A DNA stretch of 64,000 nt from an uncultured bacterium. Its GTDB lineage: Bacteria > Bacillota > Clostridia > Lachnospirales > Lachnospiraceae. The stretch spans positions 124,001 to 188,000 of the forward strand of contig CANDBT010000001.1 of NCBI GenBank assembly GCA_947383005.1, read 5' to 3'. Every line of letters starts with the position of its first letter. The first letter of the stretch is position 1. The notes beneath the pieces are model-generated. The model worked only from the letters and a program-made list of their open reading frames with translations, was not told the DNA's origin and did not search any database. Of the stretch, positions 1 through 8,458 are shown piece by piece. The translations under genes and the position numbers were made by a program.

Positions 1-464
1 TACTCAGGATTGTAGATTAGGTTTACCCCGTATGAATCGATCAGGTATTCGAATTTTTCCTTCAAATAGCCGACCATAATGGTAATGTCCGTTATGCCCG
101 CTTGGTGCAACTGTTTGATTTGCCGTTCTACCATGCGTTCGCCGAAAACTTCCAAAAGCCCTTTGGGCATTTCGAAAGTCAGCGGGACAAAGCGGGAACC
201 AAAGCCGGCGGCGATAATCAGTGCGCCGTCAACTCGGAATTGATCCAGAAAAGCTTTTCCCAGAGGCGTCAGCTCATATGCGCATGATGCCGCGGAAAGG
301 TCTGAATGATTTTTTCCTTGTGAGATGAATTGCTGTTTGCTGCATTCCTTTAATAAAGTATTGATTGTCCCCAGGGAGAGATCCAGCTTTGCCGCCAGCT
401 CACGCTGGGTGCAGCAAGGATGCTCCTGAATATAGCGGCATATTAAACCAATACGATTCATCAT
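1..464 (-). CDS. Winged-helix plus NTP transferase (LicC-like), 5' part only
   Basis: The gene starts at 464 and runs off the left edge, leaving 154 residues. The start is the first of two adjacent ATGs, preceded by GGAGGAGCAA. Residues 1-70 look like a winged helix: an N-terminal HTH around LAAKLDLSLGTINTLLKEC, then a wing. From residue 79 a nucleotidyltransferase fold begins with GALIIAAGFGSRF and the downstream MPKGLL lysine, the nucleotide-binding signature of sugar/choline-phosphate nucleotidyltransferases. Family knowledge: HTH-NTase-kinase proteins of this kind in Clostridia resemble LicC, which makes CDP-choline for wall decoration. This fits the cell-wall-binding-repeat genes nearby. 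The missing C-terminus may carry a choline-kinase-like domain. Another nucleotidyl sugar substrate is possible. Fold is fairly sure, substrate is inferred. Confidence 0.8.
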   Translation of the reverse strand, partial: MMNRIGLICRYIQEHPCCTQRELAAKLDLSLGTINTLLKECSKQQFISQGKNHSDLSAASCAYELTPLGKAFLDQFRVDGALIIAAGFGSRFVPLTFEMPKGLLEVFGERMVERQIKQLHQAGITDITIMVGYLKEKFEYLIDSYGVNLIYNPE

Positions 465-519
465 TTGCTCCTCCGTAATATGCTTGTTCAAAAAAATATA
501 AAAACAAAAATATGTGAAC

Positions 520-528
520 ATTATAGCA
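520..528 (-). promoter_or_regulatory. Extended -10 promoter for the LicC-like gene
   Basis: On the minus strand TGCTATAAT is a full extended -10 element. It predicts a start about 50 nt before the ATG at 464. The -35 region is weak. Confidence 0.5.
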
Positions 529-557
529 TGGAAGAGCCAGAAAACATAGGGATTTTC

Positions 558-585
558 AATATTGTATCAATATTAGTACAATATT
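558..585. promoter_or_regulatory. Inverted repeat, candidate operator
   Basis: AATATTGTA and TACAATATT form perfect 9-bp arms around a 10-nt spacer, lying just upstream of the LicC-like promoter in the divergent intergenic region (465-755). It could be the operator of the winged-helix domain of that same protein. This is inferred from position and symmetry only. Confidence 0.4.
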
Positions 586-755
586 TCGGGAAAATTCACT
601 TTCCGTAAGATTTTCGTAAGAAAACGCTTAGGGTTTTGTTATAGCATTTCTGCGAAAAGTGTATTATACTGTATAACGTGATGGAGAGGTGGTAACACCT
701 GATAATGAAATTTGGATTTAAGGAATTTCGAAAGGAAAAGGAGAGTGCATTTATT

Positions 756-2552
756 ATGAGAAAGCAGACAAAAGTAGTTGCAGTTGCATCTGCAGCAGCC
801 CTGCTGGCCATTGGCGCTTCTATGACTTCCTTCGCAGCTAGCGGCTGGGTTGAGGAAGACGGCGTATGGTATTTTTATGACCGCGATGGAAACAGAGTAG
901 AAGATGAGTGGAAGAAATCTGGCGACAACTGGTATTGGCTGGATAGCGAAGAGAACGGAGCTATGGCTGTTGACAAGTTGGTCGAGGATGATGACAATAC
1001 TTATTATGTAGATTCTAACGGTGTTATGGTTAGAAATACGTGGGTAAGGATTGTAAACGAAGATCAGGATGACGAAGATGATCCGGCTGAGTACAACTAT
1101 TATTACATGCAGTCCAATGGTAAAGCTTATAAGAGCAGCGGTGATACTGTTAATAAGAAAACTATCGATGGCAAGAGATATGCTTTCGATGAAGACGGTA
1201 AGATGCTGTATGGCTGGGTAAGCAAAGACGGTGAACTGGCGAATGGCGAAGACGATTGGATTGATGCCGAGTATTATTTCGGTAATTGGGATGATGGTGC
1301 TATGAAGACCGGTTGGCAGAAGATTACTGTGCATGATCCGGATGCTAACAAAGATGATGATTATGATTATTGGTTCCATTTTAAATCCAATGGTAAAAAG
1401 CGTACCAATAATGATAGTGATGGTGAGGAGCAAAAGAATAAGACTTGGAAGTCTAATGGCAAATACTATCATTTTGACAAACGTGGTGTAATGGTTTATG
1501 AATGGTATCGGACTGATTCTGCAGCGTCTGCTTCTGATCCTGGTACAGCATCATCTGCTTCTAACTGGGCATATTTCAGTAACCCTGAGGATGGTGCCCG
1601 TAAAGTTAAAGGTTGGTTTAAAGTAGTTGCACCAAGTGAAGATAATACATTTGATGAGGATGATGCCCCAACTTTTGCAAGCAGTGATGCTGGTGATGAG
1701 AGTGAAAAATGGTATTATTCTGATGGCCATGACGAAGGTTTGGTGGTTGGTCAGATCAAGAAAATCAAGGGCAAATATTATGGCTTCTGGCCGGATGATG
1801 GTGAGAAGGGTGGCCGCATGTTGGTAGGTCTTTGTGCCCTGGAAATGGATGACGAAAAGATTGTAAGTGTTATTAAGGATGATATGGATGCTGATGATTT
1901 AGATGACTTTATGGATAGTTATAAGAATAAATCTCAGGATGACACTGACGTTTATCTGTATTACTTTGGTAGCGGTGACGATGCAGATACCGATGGCGCT
2001 ATGAAGACTGGTAATGTCACTATTAACCTGGACGGCGATAGTTATCAATTCTCCTTTAAGAAGACTGGTGGTGTTGAGAGCAGAGGCCGTGGAGTGAATG
2101 GTATTGATGATGGCAAGTATATCTATAAGCATGGCCAGAAAGTAAAAGCTAGTTCTGACGAGAAATACATCGTTGTTACAGCTACTGGTGATATCAATAC
2201 GGCTACTGCGAAAGTTAGGGATTGGGATAGTTCTGATATCAGAAGTACAGTTGCTGAAAGTGGTTTAACTAAGGGCAAAGCTGATGCGGCAGATGGAAAA
2301 GTAAACGTTGTTTACGGTTTCGATGCAGATGATATGTATCTTGTTAATACCAGCGGTCGTATTCAGACTGGTACAAAGTCTGGCACCAAGGATGGCGACG
2401 AGTGGTATTGGTATATGCAGGATGGCCGCATTGTTATGTACACAGACAGCAAGGATTTAGATAAGACTGGTCTTGACGGCAATGGTTGGAAGGCTAGCGA
2501 TGCAGATGATGCTTCTGATCTTGTAGCTGGCAAATTGGGTAGAACCAAATAA
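756..2552 (+). CDS. Large secreted cell-wall-binding-repeat protein
   Basis: 598-residue secreted protein. The start at 756 is chosen because MRKQTKVVAVASAAALLAIG is a classic signal peptide, with cleavage near MTSFAA; an in-frame ATG at 705 would add 17 residues ahead of it. GGAGAG lies upstream. The mature part is a long run of CW_binding_1/choline-binding-type repeats (GW..dgvWYFYDRDGN, WYWLDSEENGAM, YYFGNWDDGAMKTGW, KYYHFDKRGVM and others) separated by very acidic Asp/Glu stretches. No catalytic domain is visible. The C-terminal YLVNTSGRIQ module is also found in the protein at 12939-14300, so the two are paralogues. Family knowledge: such repeats bind choline or other wall polymer substituents. 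A surface scaffold or adhesin is likely; ligand unknown. Confidence 0.88.
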   Translation: MRKQTKVVAVASAAALLAIGASMTSFAASGWVEEDGVWYFYDRDGNRVEDEWKKSGDNWYWLDSEENGAMAVDKLVEDDDNTYYVDSNGVMVRNTWVRIVNEDQDDEDDPAEYNYYYMQSNGKAYKSSGDTVNKKTIDGKRYAFDEDGKMLYGWVSKDGELANGEDDWIDAEYYFGNWDDGAMKTGWQKITVHDPDANKDDDYDYWFHFKSNGKKRTNNDSDGEEQKNKTWKSNGKYYHFDKRGVMVYEWYRTDSAASASDPGTASSASNWAYFSNPEDGARKVKGWFKVVAPSEDNTFDEDDAPTFASSDAGDESEKWYYSDGHDEGLVVGQIKKIKGKYYGFWPDDGEKGGRMLVGLCALEMDDEKIVSVIKDDMDADDLDDFMDSYKNKSQDDTDVYLYYFGSGDDADTDGAMKTGNVTINLDGDSYQFSFKKTGGVESRGRGVNGIDDGKYIYKHGQKVKASSDEKYIVVTATGDINTATAKVRDWDSSDIRSTVAESGLTKGKADAADGKVNVVYGFDADDMYLVNTSGRIQTGTKSGTKDGDEWYWYMQDGRIVMYTDSKDLDKTGLDGNGWKASDADDASDLVAGKLGRTK

Positions 2553-2610
2553 TTTTACAATTAATTTGGTTCTTGAAAGCAAGTTAATATGAGTTAATAT
2601 GAGTTAAGAG

Positions 2611-2658
2611 ATTCTCCTCTGTTGTAAATAAGTTGTTTGCAATAGAGGAGAATTTTTG
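2611..2658 (+). terminator. Rho-independent terminator
   Basis: ATTCTCCTCT (2611-2620) pairs perfectly with AGAGGAGAAT (2644-2653). The stem extends inward with one G-U pair and a T tract follows. It ends the cell-wall-binding-repeat gene. Confidence 0.9.
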
Positions 2659-2979
2659 TCGAATATATATTATGAAAAATGAAATAGCACTTTGTATGAT
2701 GATGGATTGATAATATCTACATATAGAATTTGTTGTGTAATCTTATTGTTACTGGAACATCATTAAAAAATGCGAAATCAATATCTCTGTTTTTGATAAA
2801 AAGCGAATTGTTTTGTTGGAATAGCATAAAACCAAAAGATTTTATTCAACGCCAAATCCCGGCAAACCTTAAAAACAAGAAAAATGATTTCTGTATTTTC
2901 TCAGAGAATCATCGGTTTATAATTTTTTCATAAAGCTTGTGTTTGTCGTATTATAAATGTTTTCCGATATACTAATTGA

Positions 2980-3125
2980 TATAATACCAAGGTCAAAAGG
3001 CCAAAAAATCCGATGAAAGCTCACTAGCAAGAGCATTTTTGAGCTCGGGATCCGCAAAAATATCAAAAGTAGTATTTTTCAAAGTACTTTTTGACCCCAA
3101 CATCATTGATATTCTATACCAAAAA
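2980..3125. repeat. MITE-like palindromic element in the 2553-3282 gap
   Basis: In this 730-nt gap without a credible gene, about 145 bp is bounded by related ends: TACCAAGGTCAAAAGG on the left and, read in reverse, a GATAT..GGGGTCAAAAAG end on the right. Inside, a hairpin-rich segment (GAGCATTTTTGAGCTC) is seen. The symmetry suggests a small non-autonomous element, but only one copy is visible here. The rest of the gap (2660-2979) is AT-rich with nothing I can assign. Confidence 0.35.
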
Positions 3126-3282
3126 TCTAACCAAAATCTAGCGGTTCTTCCCGCGAAAAATTCCCAATAGAAATATATTTTCCCGATAAGGCGGTGATTT
3201 TCATGGCTGATTAAGTGAATAAATTTGAAAGTATTTTGCCCTTGCAGTATTAATAAAAATTACGATATAATAGAGGAGGAGA
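3124..3282 (+). repeat. Conserved leader, copy 1 of 3
   Basis: About 160 bp upstream of the first Rpn-like gene is nearly repeated upstream of the other two (4472-4631 and 5897-6053). Shared landmarks are a GCGG..CCCGC mini-hairpin, CCCGATAAGGCGGTGATT, and TTGCAG-18 bp-TATAAT directly against AGAGGAGGAGA-ATG. The duplicated unit was therefore promoter plus gene. The -10 box is so close to the start codon that the message would have almost no 5' leader. Confidence 0.7.
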
Positions 3283-4200
3283 ATGGATAAAAAGAAAAAT
3301 ACAGAATCCCTAAATACTGGATATAAAAAACCAGGGGACAGCCGCATAGCCTATCAGAATAAGGACATTGTATCTAAACTTTTTGGGCAGATGATGAAGG
3401 GGAAGCCCCTTAGCCTGTTCGGCCTGAAAACAGACTTAAAAGTTGTGGATGCCAGGCCAACAGATATCCCTATTGTCCAGGCCAGGGAACTGCGGCTGGA
3501 TAATCTGTTTGAGTTGGAAGATGACAGCGTTGCCATTATTGATTACGAAAGTGTTTGGAAGGAAACGAACTTTATCAAATACGGGCGCTATATCCTGGAG
3601 GTGATTGACCGGTATCTGCAGGAAGGGAAGCGCCCGGATATTCATATGATGGTGTTGTATACAGCCGATATTGAAAAGGCTGCCAATTTGATGAAAAGAA
3701 CTGCGTGTACAATAGAAACGGAAACTGCCTATTTGATTGGTGTTCCTTCTGAGGAATGGCTGGATTATGTCAGGGCAGGTATCGCAGATTCGCAAGTATC
3801 GGATGAAATGCTTATACGCCTGATACTGCTGCCTTTGACTTATAAAGGCGAGGAACGGAAGCAGGCAGCGATTAAAACGTGTGTAGAGCTGGCAAGGCAG
3901 ATACCAGACCAGGGCCAGGAGGCTTTTGCTTTGGCAGGGATATTATCCTTTACAGATAAGGTGATTAATGACGAAACGAAACAATATATCAAGGAGGTGT
4001 TAGGATTGACGCAGGTAGGAAAGATGCTGATGGATGAGGGGCGGCAAGAAGGCTTGCAGGAGGGTTTACAGAAGGGAGATATTGAAAGAGCCAGGAAAAC
4101 AGCTATAAATATGCTGGAAAAGGGAAATACGGCGGAATATATTGCTGATATTTTGGAACTTCCGGCAGAGATGATTAGGGCATGGAAAAGAGAGGGTTAA
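3283..4200 (+). CDS. Rpn-family (PD-(D/E)XK-like) protein, copy 1
   Basis: 305 residues, starting after AGAGGAGGAGA. The core (IAYQNKDIVSKLFGQMMKGK..., RLDNLFELEDDSVAIIDYES, YGRYILEVIDRYL) resembles the Rpn/YhgA-type PD-(D/E)XK nuclease family once labelled putative transposases. The LDNLF aspartate and the IIDYES motif sit where the family has its catalytic D and (D/E)xQ/K; the last residue is unusual, so nuclease activity is unproven. The C-terminal tail has short EGxQEG repeats and a small helical module (EYIADILELPAEMIRAW). Family members are DNA nucleases, some linked to horizontal transfer or defence. This is the most divergent of the three tandem copies and has only two EGLQ units. Confidence 0.75.
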   Translation: MDKKKNTESLNTGYKKPGDSRIAYQNKDIVSKLFGQMMKGKPLSLFGLKTDLKVVDARPTDIPIVQARELRLDNLFELEDDSVAIIDYESVWKETNFIKYGRYILEVIDRYLQEGKRPDIHMMVLYTADIEKAANLMKRTACTIETETAYLIGVPSEEWLDYVRAGIADSQVSDEMLIRLILLPLTYKGEERKQAAIKTCVELARQIPDQGQEAFALAGILSFTDKVINDETKQYIKEVLGLTQVGKMLMDEGRQEGLQEGLQKGDIERARKTAINMLEKGNTAEYIADILELPAEMIRAWKREG

Positions 4201-4354
4201 GAGGGGGAGAATAGAACGACCAGCAAAAAGTATATTTGCCGTTTACTTATATCCTCTGAGGATGCGTATGGCTTTTAGTAAGGTGGATTCCGCATTTAGA
4301 CGCAGCGGAAACTGGTGTAGGAAACGCTATAAGGGAAAATTTATGGCGGTTTCG

Positions 4355-4465
4355 TAAGTTATATTACAGGAACCGCTCCGCGAACCCTGTAATCAGATTT
4401 ACGGCACGAAAAGCATGTGCCTTTTATCATAATTTGCTTTGCAATTTCTGATAAATTATCTTCCA
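4355..4465. repeat. Palindromic intergenic repeat (family B), copy 1
   Basis: A TTACAGG...CCCTGTAA hairpin is followed by a TTTACGGCACgaaaag..GTGCCTTTTA hairpin. The same modules occur in reverse orientation at 10976-11141. It fills much of the 4201-4631 gap between Rpn copies 1 and 2. Confidence 0.75.
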
Positions 4466-4471
4466 CACAAT

Positions 4472-4631
4472 AAATCTAAATTAAATCTAGCGGTACTTCC
4501 CGCGAAAAATTCCTAATAAAAATAGATTATCCCGATAAGGCGGTGATTCCCATGGCTGATTAAATGGATAAATTTGAATATATTTTACTCTTGCGGTGCG
4601 AATAAATAATACGATATAATAGAGGAGGAGA
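4472..4631 (+). repeat. Conserved leader, copy 2 of 3
   Basis: Near-identical counterpart of 3124-3282, with TTGCGG-18 bp-TATAAT abutting the ribosome binding site of Rpn copy 2. Confidence 0.7.
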
Positions 4632-5636
4632 ATGGATAGAAAGAAAGATACTGAATACAAAAAGGCCAAATACAAAAGTTCTGAATATAAAGAGTCAGCA
4701 GATAGCCGCATAGCTTACCAGAATAAAGACATTGTATCGAAACTTTTTGGGCAGATGATGAAGGGGAAGCCTCTTAGCCTGTTCGGCCTGAAAACAGATT
4801 TAAAAGTTGTGGATGCCAGGCCGACCGATATCCCTATTGTCCAGGCCAGAGAACTGCGGTTGGATAATCTGTTTGAGCTGGAAGACGGCAGCGTTGCTAT
4901 TATTGATTACGAAAGTGTTTGGAAGGAAACAAACTTTATCAAATACGGGCGCTATATCCTGGAGGTGATTGAGCGGTATCTGCAGGAAGGGAAGCGCCCG
5001 GATATTCATATGATGGTATTGTATACGGCCGATATTGAAAAGGCTGCCAATTTGATGAAAAGAACTGCGTGTATAATAGAGGTGGAGGTCGCCTATTTGA
5101 CCGGTATATCTTCTGAGGAATGGCTGGATCATGTCAAGGCAGGTATCGCAGATTCGCAAGTATCGGATGAAATGCTTATGCGCCTGATATTGCTGCCTTT
5201 GACTTATAAAGGAGAGGAACGGAAGCAGACGGCAATTAAAGCGTGCGTAGAGCTGGCAAGGCAGATACCAGACCAGAGCCAGGAGGCATTTGCTTTGGCA
5301 GGGATATTATCCTTTACAGATAAGGTGATTAATGACGAAACGAAACAATATATTAAGGAGGTGTTGGGATTGACGCAGGTAGGAAAGATGCTGATGGATG
5401 AAGGAAGACGAGAAGGATGGCAGGAAGGTCGGCGAGAAGGACGGCAGGAGGGTCGGCGAGAAGGACGACAGGAAGGTCGGCGAGAAGGACGACAGGAAGG
5501 AAAGCAGGAGGAAGCCAGGAAGAATGCCAGGAATATGCTGAAAAGAGGATACATGGCGGAGGATATTGCCGATATTCTGGAACTTCCAGAAGAGACGATT
5601 AAGGTTTGGGAGAAGGAATTTTTGACTACAAGATGA
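4632..5636 (+). CDS. Rpn-family (PD-(D/E)XK-like) protein, copy 2
   Basis: 334 residues, almost identical to the neighbours through the nuclease-like core (YQNKDIVSKLFGQMMKGK, RLDNLFELEDGSVAIIDYES). It differs mainly at the N-terminus (a lysine/tyrosine-rich run of about 20 residues) and in the length of the charged C-terminal repeat, where EGRREGRQ is reiterated several times before KQEEARKNARNMLKRGYM. The repeat is encoded by 24-bp DNA units, so its length is likely to vary by slippage. Both flanking intergenic regions are also duplicated. Function is inferred from the family only. Confidence 0.75.
   Translation: MDRKKDTEYKKAKYKSSEYKESADSRIAYQNKDIVSKLFGQMMKGKPLSLFGLKTDLKVVDARPTDIPIVQARELRLDNLFELEDGSVAIIDYESVWKETNFIKYGRYILEVIERYLQEGKRPDIHMMVLYTADIEKAANLMKRTACIIEVEVAYLTGISSEEWLDHVKAGIADSQVSDEMLMRLILLPLTYKGEERKQTAIKACVELARQIPDQSQEAFALAGILSFTDKVINDETKQYIKEVLGLTQVGKMLMDEGRREGWQEGRREGRQEGRREGRQEGRREGRQEGKQEEARKNARNMLKRGYMAEDIADILELPEETIKVWEKEFLTTR
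5400..5507 (+). repeat. 24-bp coding tandem repeat in Rpn copy 2
   Basis: Three full 24-bp units (5424-5447, 5448-5471, 5472-5495; each begins GAAGGTCGGCGAGAAGGAC or a close variant) with degenerate units on both sides. They encode the EGRREGRQ tail. Copy 3 carries a shorter version and copy 1 a divergent one. Confidence 0.9.
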
Positions 5637-5896
5637 ATCTGGTTTATTTGCCAGACCAGGAGAAAGGACAAATGCCTTTCTGATTAGTTCTAACCAAGTA
5701 TTGCAAGTGATTGTAATGGACATATGCTGTTGGGTTCCGTCCATAGGGAGTGTCTGTGGGCGGGACAAACGGAAGGAATGGTAAAAACATGAAAACTCGT
5801 AAACAATAAATAAACATAAAAAACAATATGCAAAAGTACAAAGGCAACCGGCGGAAAAAGAAAAGAAAACAATAATTAATGATATTCCATACAATA

Positions 5897-6053
5897 AGTC
5901 TAAATCAAATCTGGCGGTTCTTCCCGCAAAAATTTCCAATTAGAATTTTTTCCCTAATGAAGTGGCGATTCTCATAGCTGGTTAAGTAATCAGCTTTAAA
6001 AGTATTTTACCCTTGCAGCATAAATGATTAATGCAGTATAATAAAGGAGGAGA
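5897..6053 (+). repeat. Conserved leader, copy 3 of 3
   Basis: Third copy of the Rpn leader, ending in TTGCAG-18 bp-TATAAT and AAAGGAGGAGA before the ATG. The preceding part of the gap (5637-5896) holds a small AGAAAGG..CCTTTCT hairpin near 5660 and nothing else I can assign. Confidence 0.7.
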
Positions 6054-7115
6054 ATGGATAGAGAGAACAATACCAAATATAAAAGGGTACAAAAGCGAAA
6101 AGATCAAAATAAAAAGGTTTATAAAGAACCTCAATATAAAGAGCCAGGAGACATCCGCATAGCTTACCAGAATAAAGACATAGTATCGAAACTTTTTGGG
6201 CAAATGATGAAAGGGAAGTCACTTAGCCTGTTTGGCCTGAAAACAGATTTAAAAGTTGTGGATGCCAGGCCGACCGATATCCCTATTGTCCAGGCCAGAG
6301 AACTGCGGTTGGATAATCTGTTTGAGCTGGAAGACGGCAGCGTTGCTATTATTGATTACGAAAGTGTTTGGAAGGAAACGAACTTTATCAAATACGGGCG
6401 ATATATCCTGGAGGTGATTGACCGGTATCTGCGGGAAGGGAAGCGCCCGGATATTCATATGATGGTGTTGTATACAGCCGATATTGAAAAGGCCGCCAAT
6501 TTGATGAAAAGAACCGCATGTACAATAGAGGTGGAGGCCGCTTATTTGACCGGTATATCTTCTGAGGAATGGCTGGATTATGTCAGGGCAGGTATCGCGG
6601 ATTCACAAGTATCGGATGAAGTGCTTATGCGCCTGATATTGCTGCCTTTGACTTATAAAGGAGAGGAACGGAAGCAGACGGCAATTAAAGCGTGCGTAGA
6701 GCTGGCAAGGCAGATACCAGACCAGAGCCAGGAGGCATTTGCTTTGGCAGGGATATTATCCTTTACAGATAAGGTGATTAATGACGAAACGAAACAATAT
6801 ATTAAGGAGGTGTTGGGATTGACGCAGGTAGGAAAGATGCTGATGGATGAGGGAAGACGAGAAGGACGGCAGGAAGGTCGGCAGGAAGGAAAGCAGGAGG
6901 AAGCCAGAAAGAATGCCAGGAATATGCTGAAAAGAGGATATATGGCGGAGGATATTGCAGATATTCTGGAACTTCCGGAAGAGACGATTAAGGCTTGGGA
7001 AAAGGAATTTATGACAGAAAGAACAGATAAGGGAACGAAGGAAATGGAAAAACCTGAAATATGTAATAACAAGAGGTTAAAAAAGAAAATCTTTACAAAA
7101 CGGGAGAGATATTAA
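6054..7115 (+). CDS. Rpn-family (PD-(D/E)XK-like) protein, copy 3
   Basis: 353 residues. The core is nearly identical to copy 2, suggesting recent duplication or gene conversion. The N-terminal charged region is longer (about 45 residues), the EGRQEG repeat shorter, and the C-terminus is extended by a basic tail (NNKRLKKKIFTKRERY). Its stop overlaps the next start by one base (TAATG), so the unknown 447-residue protein downstream is probably translationally coupled to this copy and not to copies 1 and 2. Same family caveats: the nuclease fold is likely, activity unproven. Confidence 0.75.
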   Translation: MDRENNTKYKRVQKRKDQNKKVYKEPQYKEPGDIRIAYQNKDIVSKLFGQMMKGKSLSLFGLKTDLKVVDARPTDIPIVQARELRLDNLFELEDGSVAIIDYESVWKETNFIKYGRYILEVIDRYLREGKRPDIHMMVLYTADIEKAANLMKRTACTIEVEAAYLTGISSEEWLDYVRAGIADSQVSDEVLMRLILLPLTYKGEERKQTAIKACVELARQIPDQSQEAFALAGILSFTDKVINDETKQYIKEVLGLTQVGKMLMDEGRREGRQEGRQEGKQEEARKNARNMLKRGYMAEDIADILELPEETIKAWEKEFMTERTDKGTKEMEKPEICNNKRLKKKIFTKRERY

Positions 7116-8458
7116 TGTTTATGAGTGACAAGACCAAGTTAATCATTATCCGCATTTTGTACACGGCTTTTTACGATTCGCGGGAAGATAGAGTATGCCG
7201 TATATTTATTCCTGGCGAGCAAAAAGTGTTTAAAAAGTTTTTGAAAATCCTGAAATATTATATCGGTCAGGGGGAAGAAAAGCTTTGGCATAGTTATGGA
7301 ACGGAAGGAGAGCATGTGCTGAATGCGTCTTGGTTTTGTCGGTATTTAGAGTACCAGGTTTCTATACAGGAGGTCTATAGTTATGCGGTAGAAAAGCAGC
7401 ACAGGATAGAAAAGGAAATATTTTTAGAAAAATTGGCAGAACAAGCCAGGCGATATGGGGCACAGTGGGAAGTGGAAGTTTCGGATGAAGAAAAAGCGCT
7501 GATTATTCGATTTTATCAGATGGTTTTGGATGTTGTACTATCAATAATAATCGATATTACGCCAGAGATGCCGTCATCAAAGAATGAAAGTATTTGTTTA
7601 ATCCGTCAGAAGATTGCTCAAGGTATGGCTGAAGAGGAGATTGGGTATTTGGTTGGTTCCGGAGATGGCTGGCGAAGAGAAACAGGCGCGTTGTTATATC
7701 GCAGTTTAAAAGAAGAAGAGTTAGAAGAGAATGAGATTTGGTGGTGTATCCGCTGCTGTATTGATTATGATATCCGGGATTGTGCTGATTTGATTGTGGG
7801 GATAGCGAAAGGCAGCCATCAGAAAGCCTGGATACGGCAAACGGCAGTTGAGTATGTATGCAGGACGATGGATGCGAAAGAGGCTTGTGAGAAAATGCTG
7901 CCCTTGTATGGAAGGTTGTTTTATTGGGCGTTGGATCAGTATGCAGACAGCTCAGATGAACAGTTAAAGACATTGATGATGGATTATGCGGACAGCCATA
8001 GCGGCCAGGAAATGTATCGGGATATCTGTTTGGTTAAGATGCAGGATAAGGAAGGTTTGAGGGGGATACGCCATTATTTGGAACGGATGCGCCATGTACC
8101 AAAGAATATCGAAACACCTGATCCAATTGAAGCCATTGGGAGAGTGAAAAGCGGGGAGTTGCTGGATGAATTAGAAAAGTTATTGGTGCTGCTGATGAGG
8201 GATAATTTTCGGGACCGGAGTTTCGACGGCTTGCAGACAGCTTTGGTGTTCGCTTTTTCGGGAGTGGCCTGTTCTGGCGAACGGCATAAAAAGAAAGTAT
8301 TTGACTTGTTGAATAAATACAGGCAGAAAGAAAATTTGCAGGGGACAGATAGGGCGGCTGGTGAAGCCGCCGGGGAGACAGATAAAAAGAAAAGGATTGT
8401 AAAACAATTGCTGGAAGATGTTTGGTGGCGTTGTGAGGAGAATTTTGGTAATCAGTGA
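7115..8458 (+). CDS. Unknown 447-residue helical protein
   Basis: I do not recognise this protein. It starts one base inside the stop of Rpn copy 3 with GGGAGAG upstream; a second ATG six bases on is also possible. No signal peptide or clear membrane segment is seen. The sequence is Cys- and Trp-rich and mostly helical. A stretch around residues 220-270 (CADLIVGIAKGSHQKAWIRQ, then EYVCRTMDAKEACEKML) has the spacing of HEAT-like helical repeats. The 3' end overlaps by seven bases the end of the convergent LytTR gene. Coupling suggests a partner or effector role with the Rpn-like protein. Confidence 0.75.
   Translation: MFMSDKTKLIIIRILYTAFYDSREDRVCRIFIPGEQKVFKKFLKILKYYIGQGEEKLWHSYGTEGEHVLNASWFCRYLEYQVSIQEVYSYAVEKQHRIEKEIFLEKLAEQARRYGAQWEVEVSDEEKALIIRFYQMVLDVVLSIIIDITPEMPSSKNESICLIRQKIAQGMAEEEIGYLVGSGDGWRRETGALLYRSLKEEELEENEIWWCIRCCIDYDIRDCADLIVGIAKGSHQKAWIRQTAVEYVCRTMDAKEACEKMLPLYGRLFYWALDQYADSSDEQLKTLMMDYADSHSGQEMYRDICLVKMQDKEGLRGIRHYLERMRHVPKNIETPDPIEAIGRVKSGELLDELEKLLVLLMRDNFRDRSFDGLQTALVFAFSGVACSGERHKKKVFDLLNKYRQKENLQGTDRAAGEAAGETDKKKRIVKQLLEDVWWRCEENFGNQ

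Noticed and set aside
639-1472. Hydrophobic open frame on the minus strand
   Set aside because: Complement of the Asp-rich wall-repeat gene; GAT/GAC codons read in reverse give Ile/Val-rich false membrane proteins.
2730-2933. 67-codon frame in the 2553-3282 gap
   Set aside because: Starts with TTG, has no ribosome binding site, low-complexity AT-rich composition.
5400-5507. Possible CRISPR array
   Set aside because: Units are contiguous 24-bp in-frame codon repeats without spacers, and there are no cas genes.
3283-7115. Transposase genes of an insertion sequence
   Set aside because: The Rpn family was once labelled transposase, but there are no IS ends here and the PD-(D/E)XK-like core differs from DDE enzymes.
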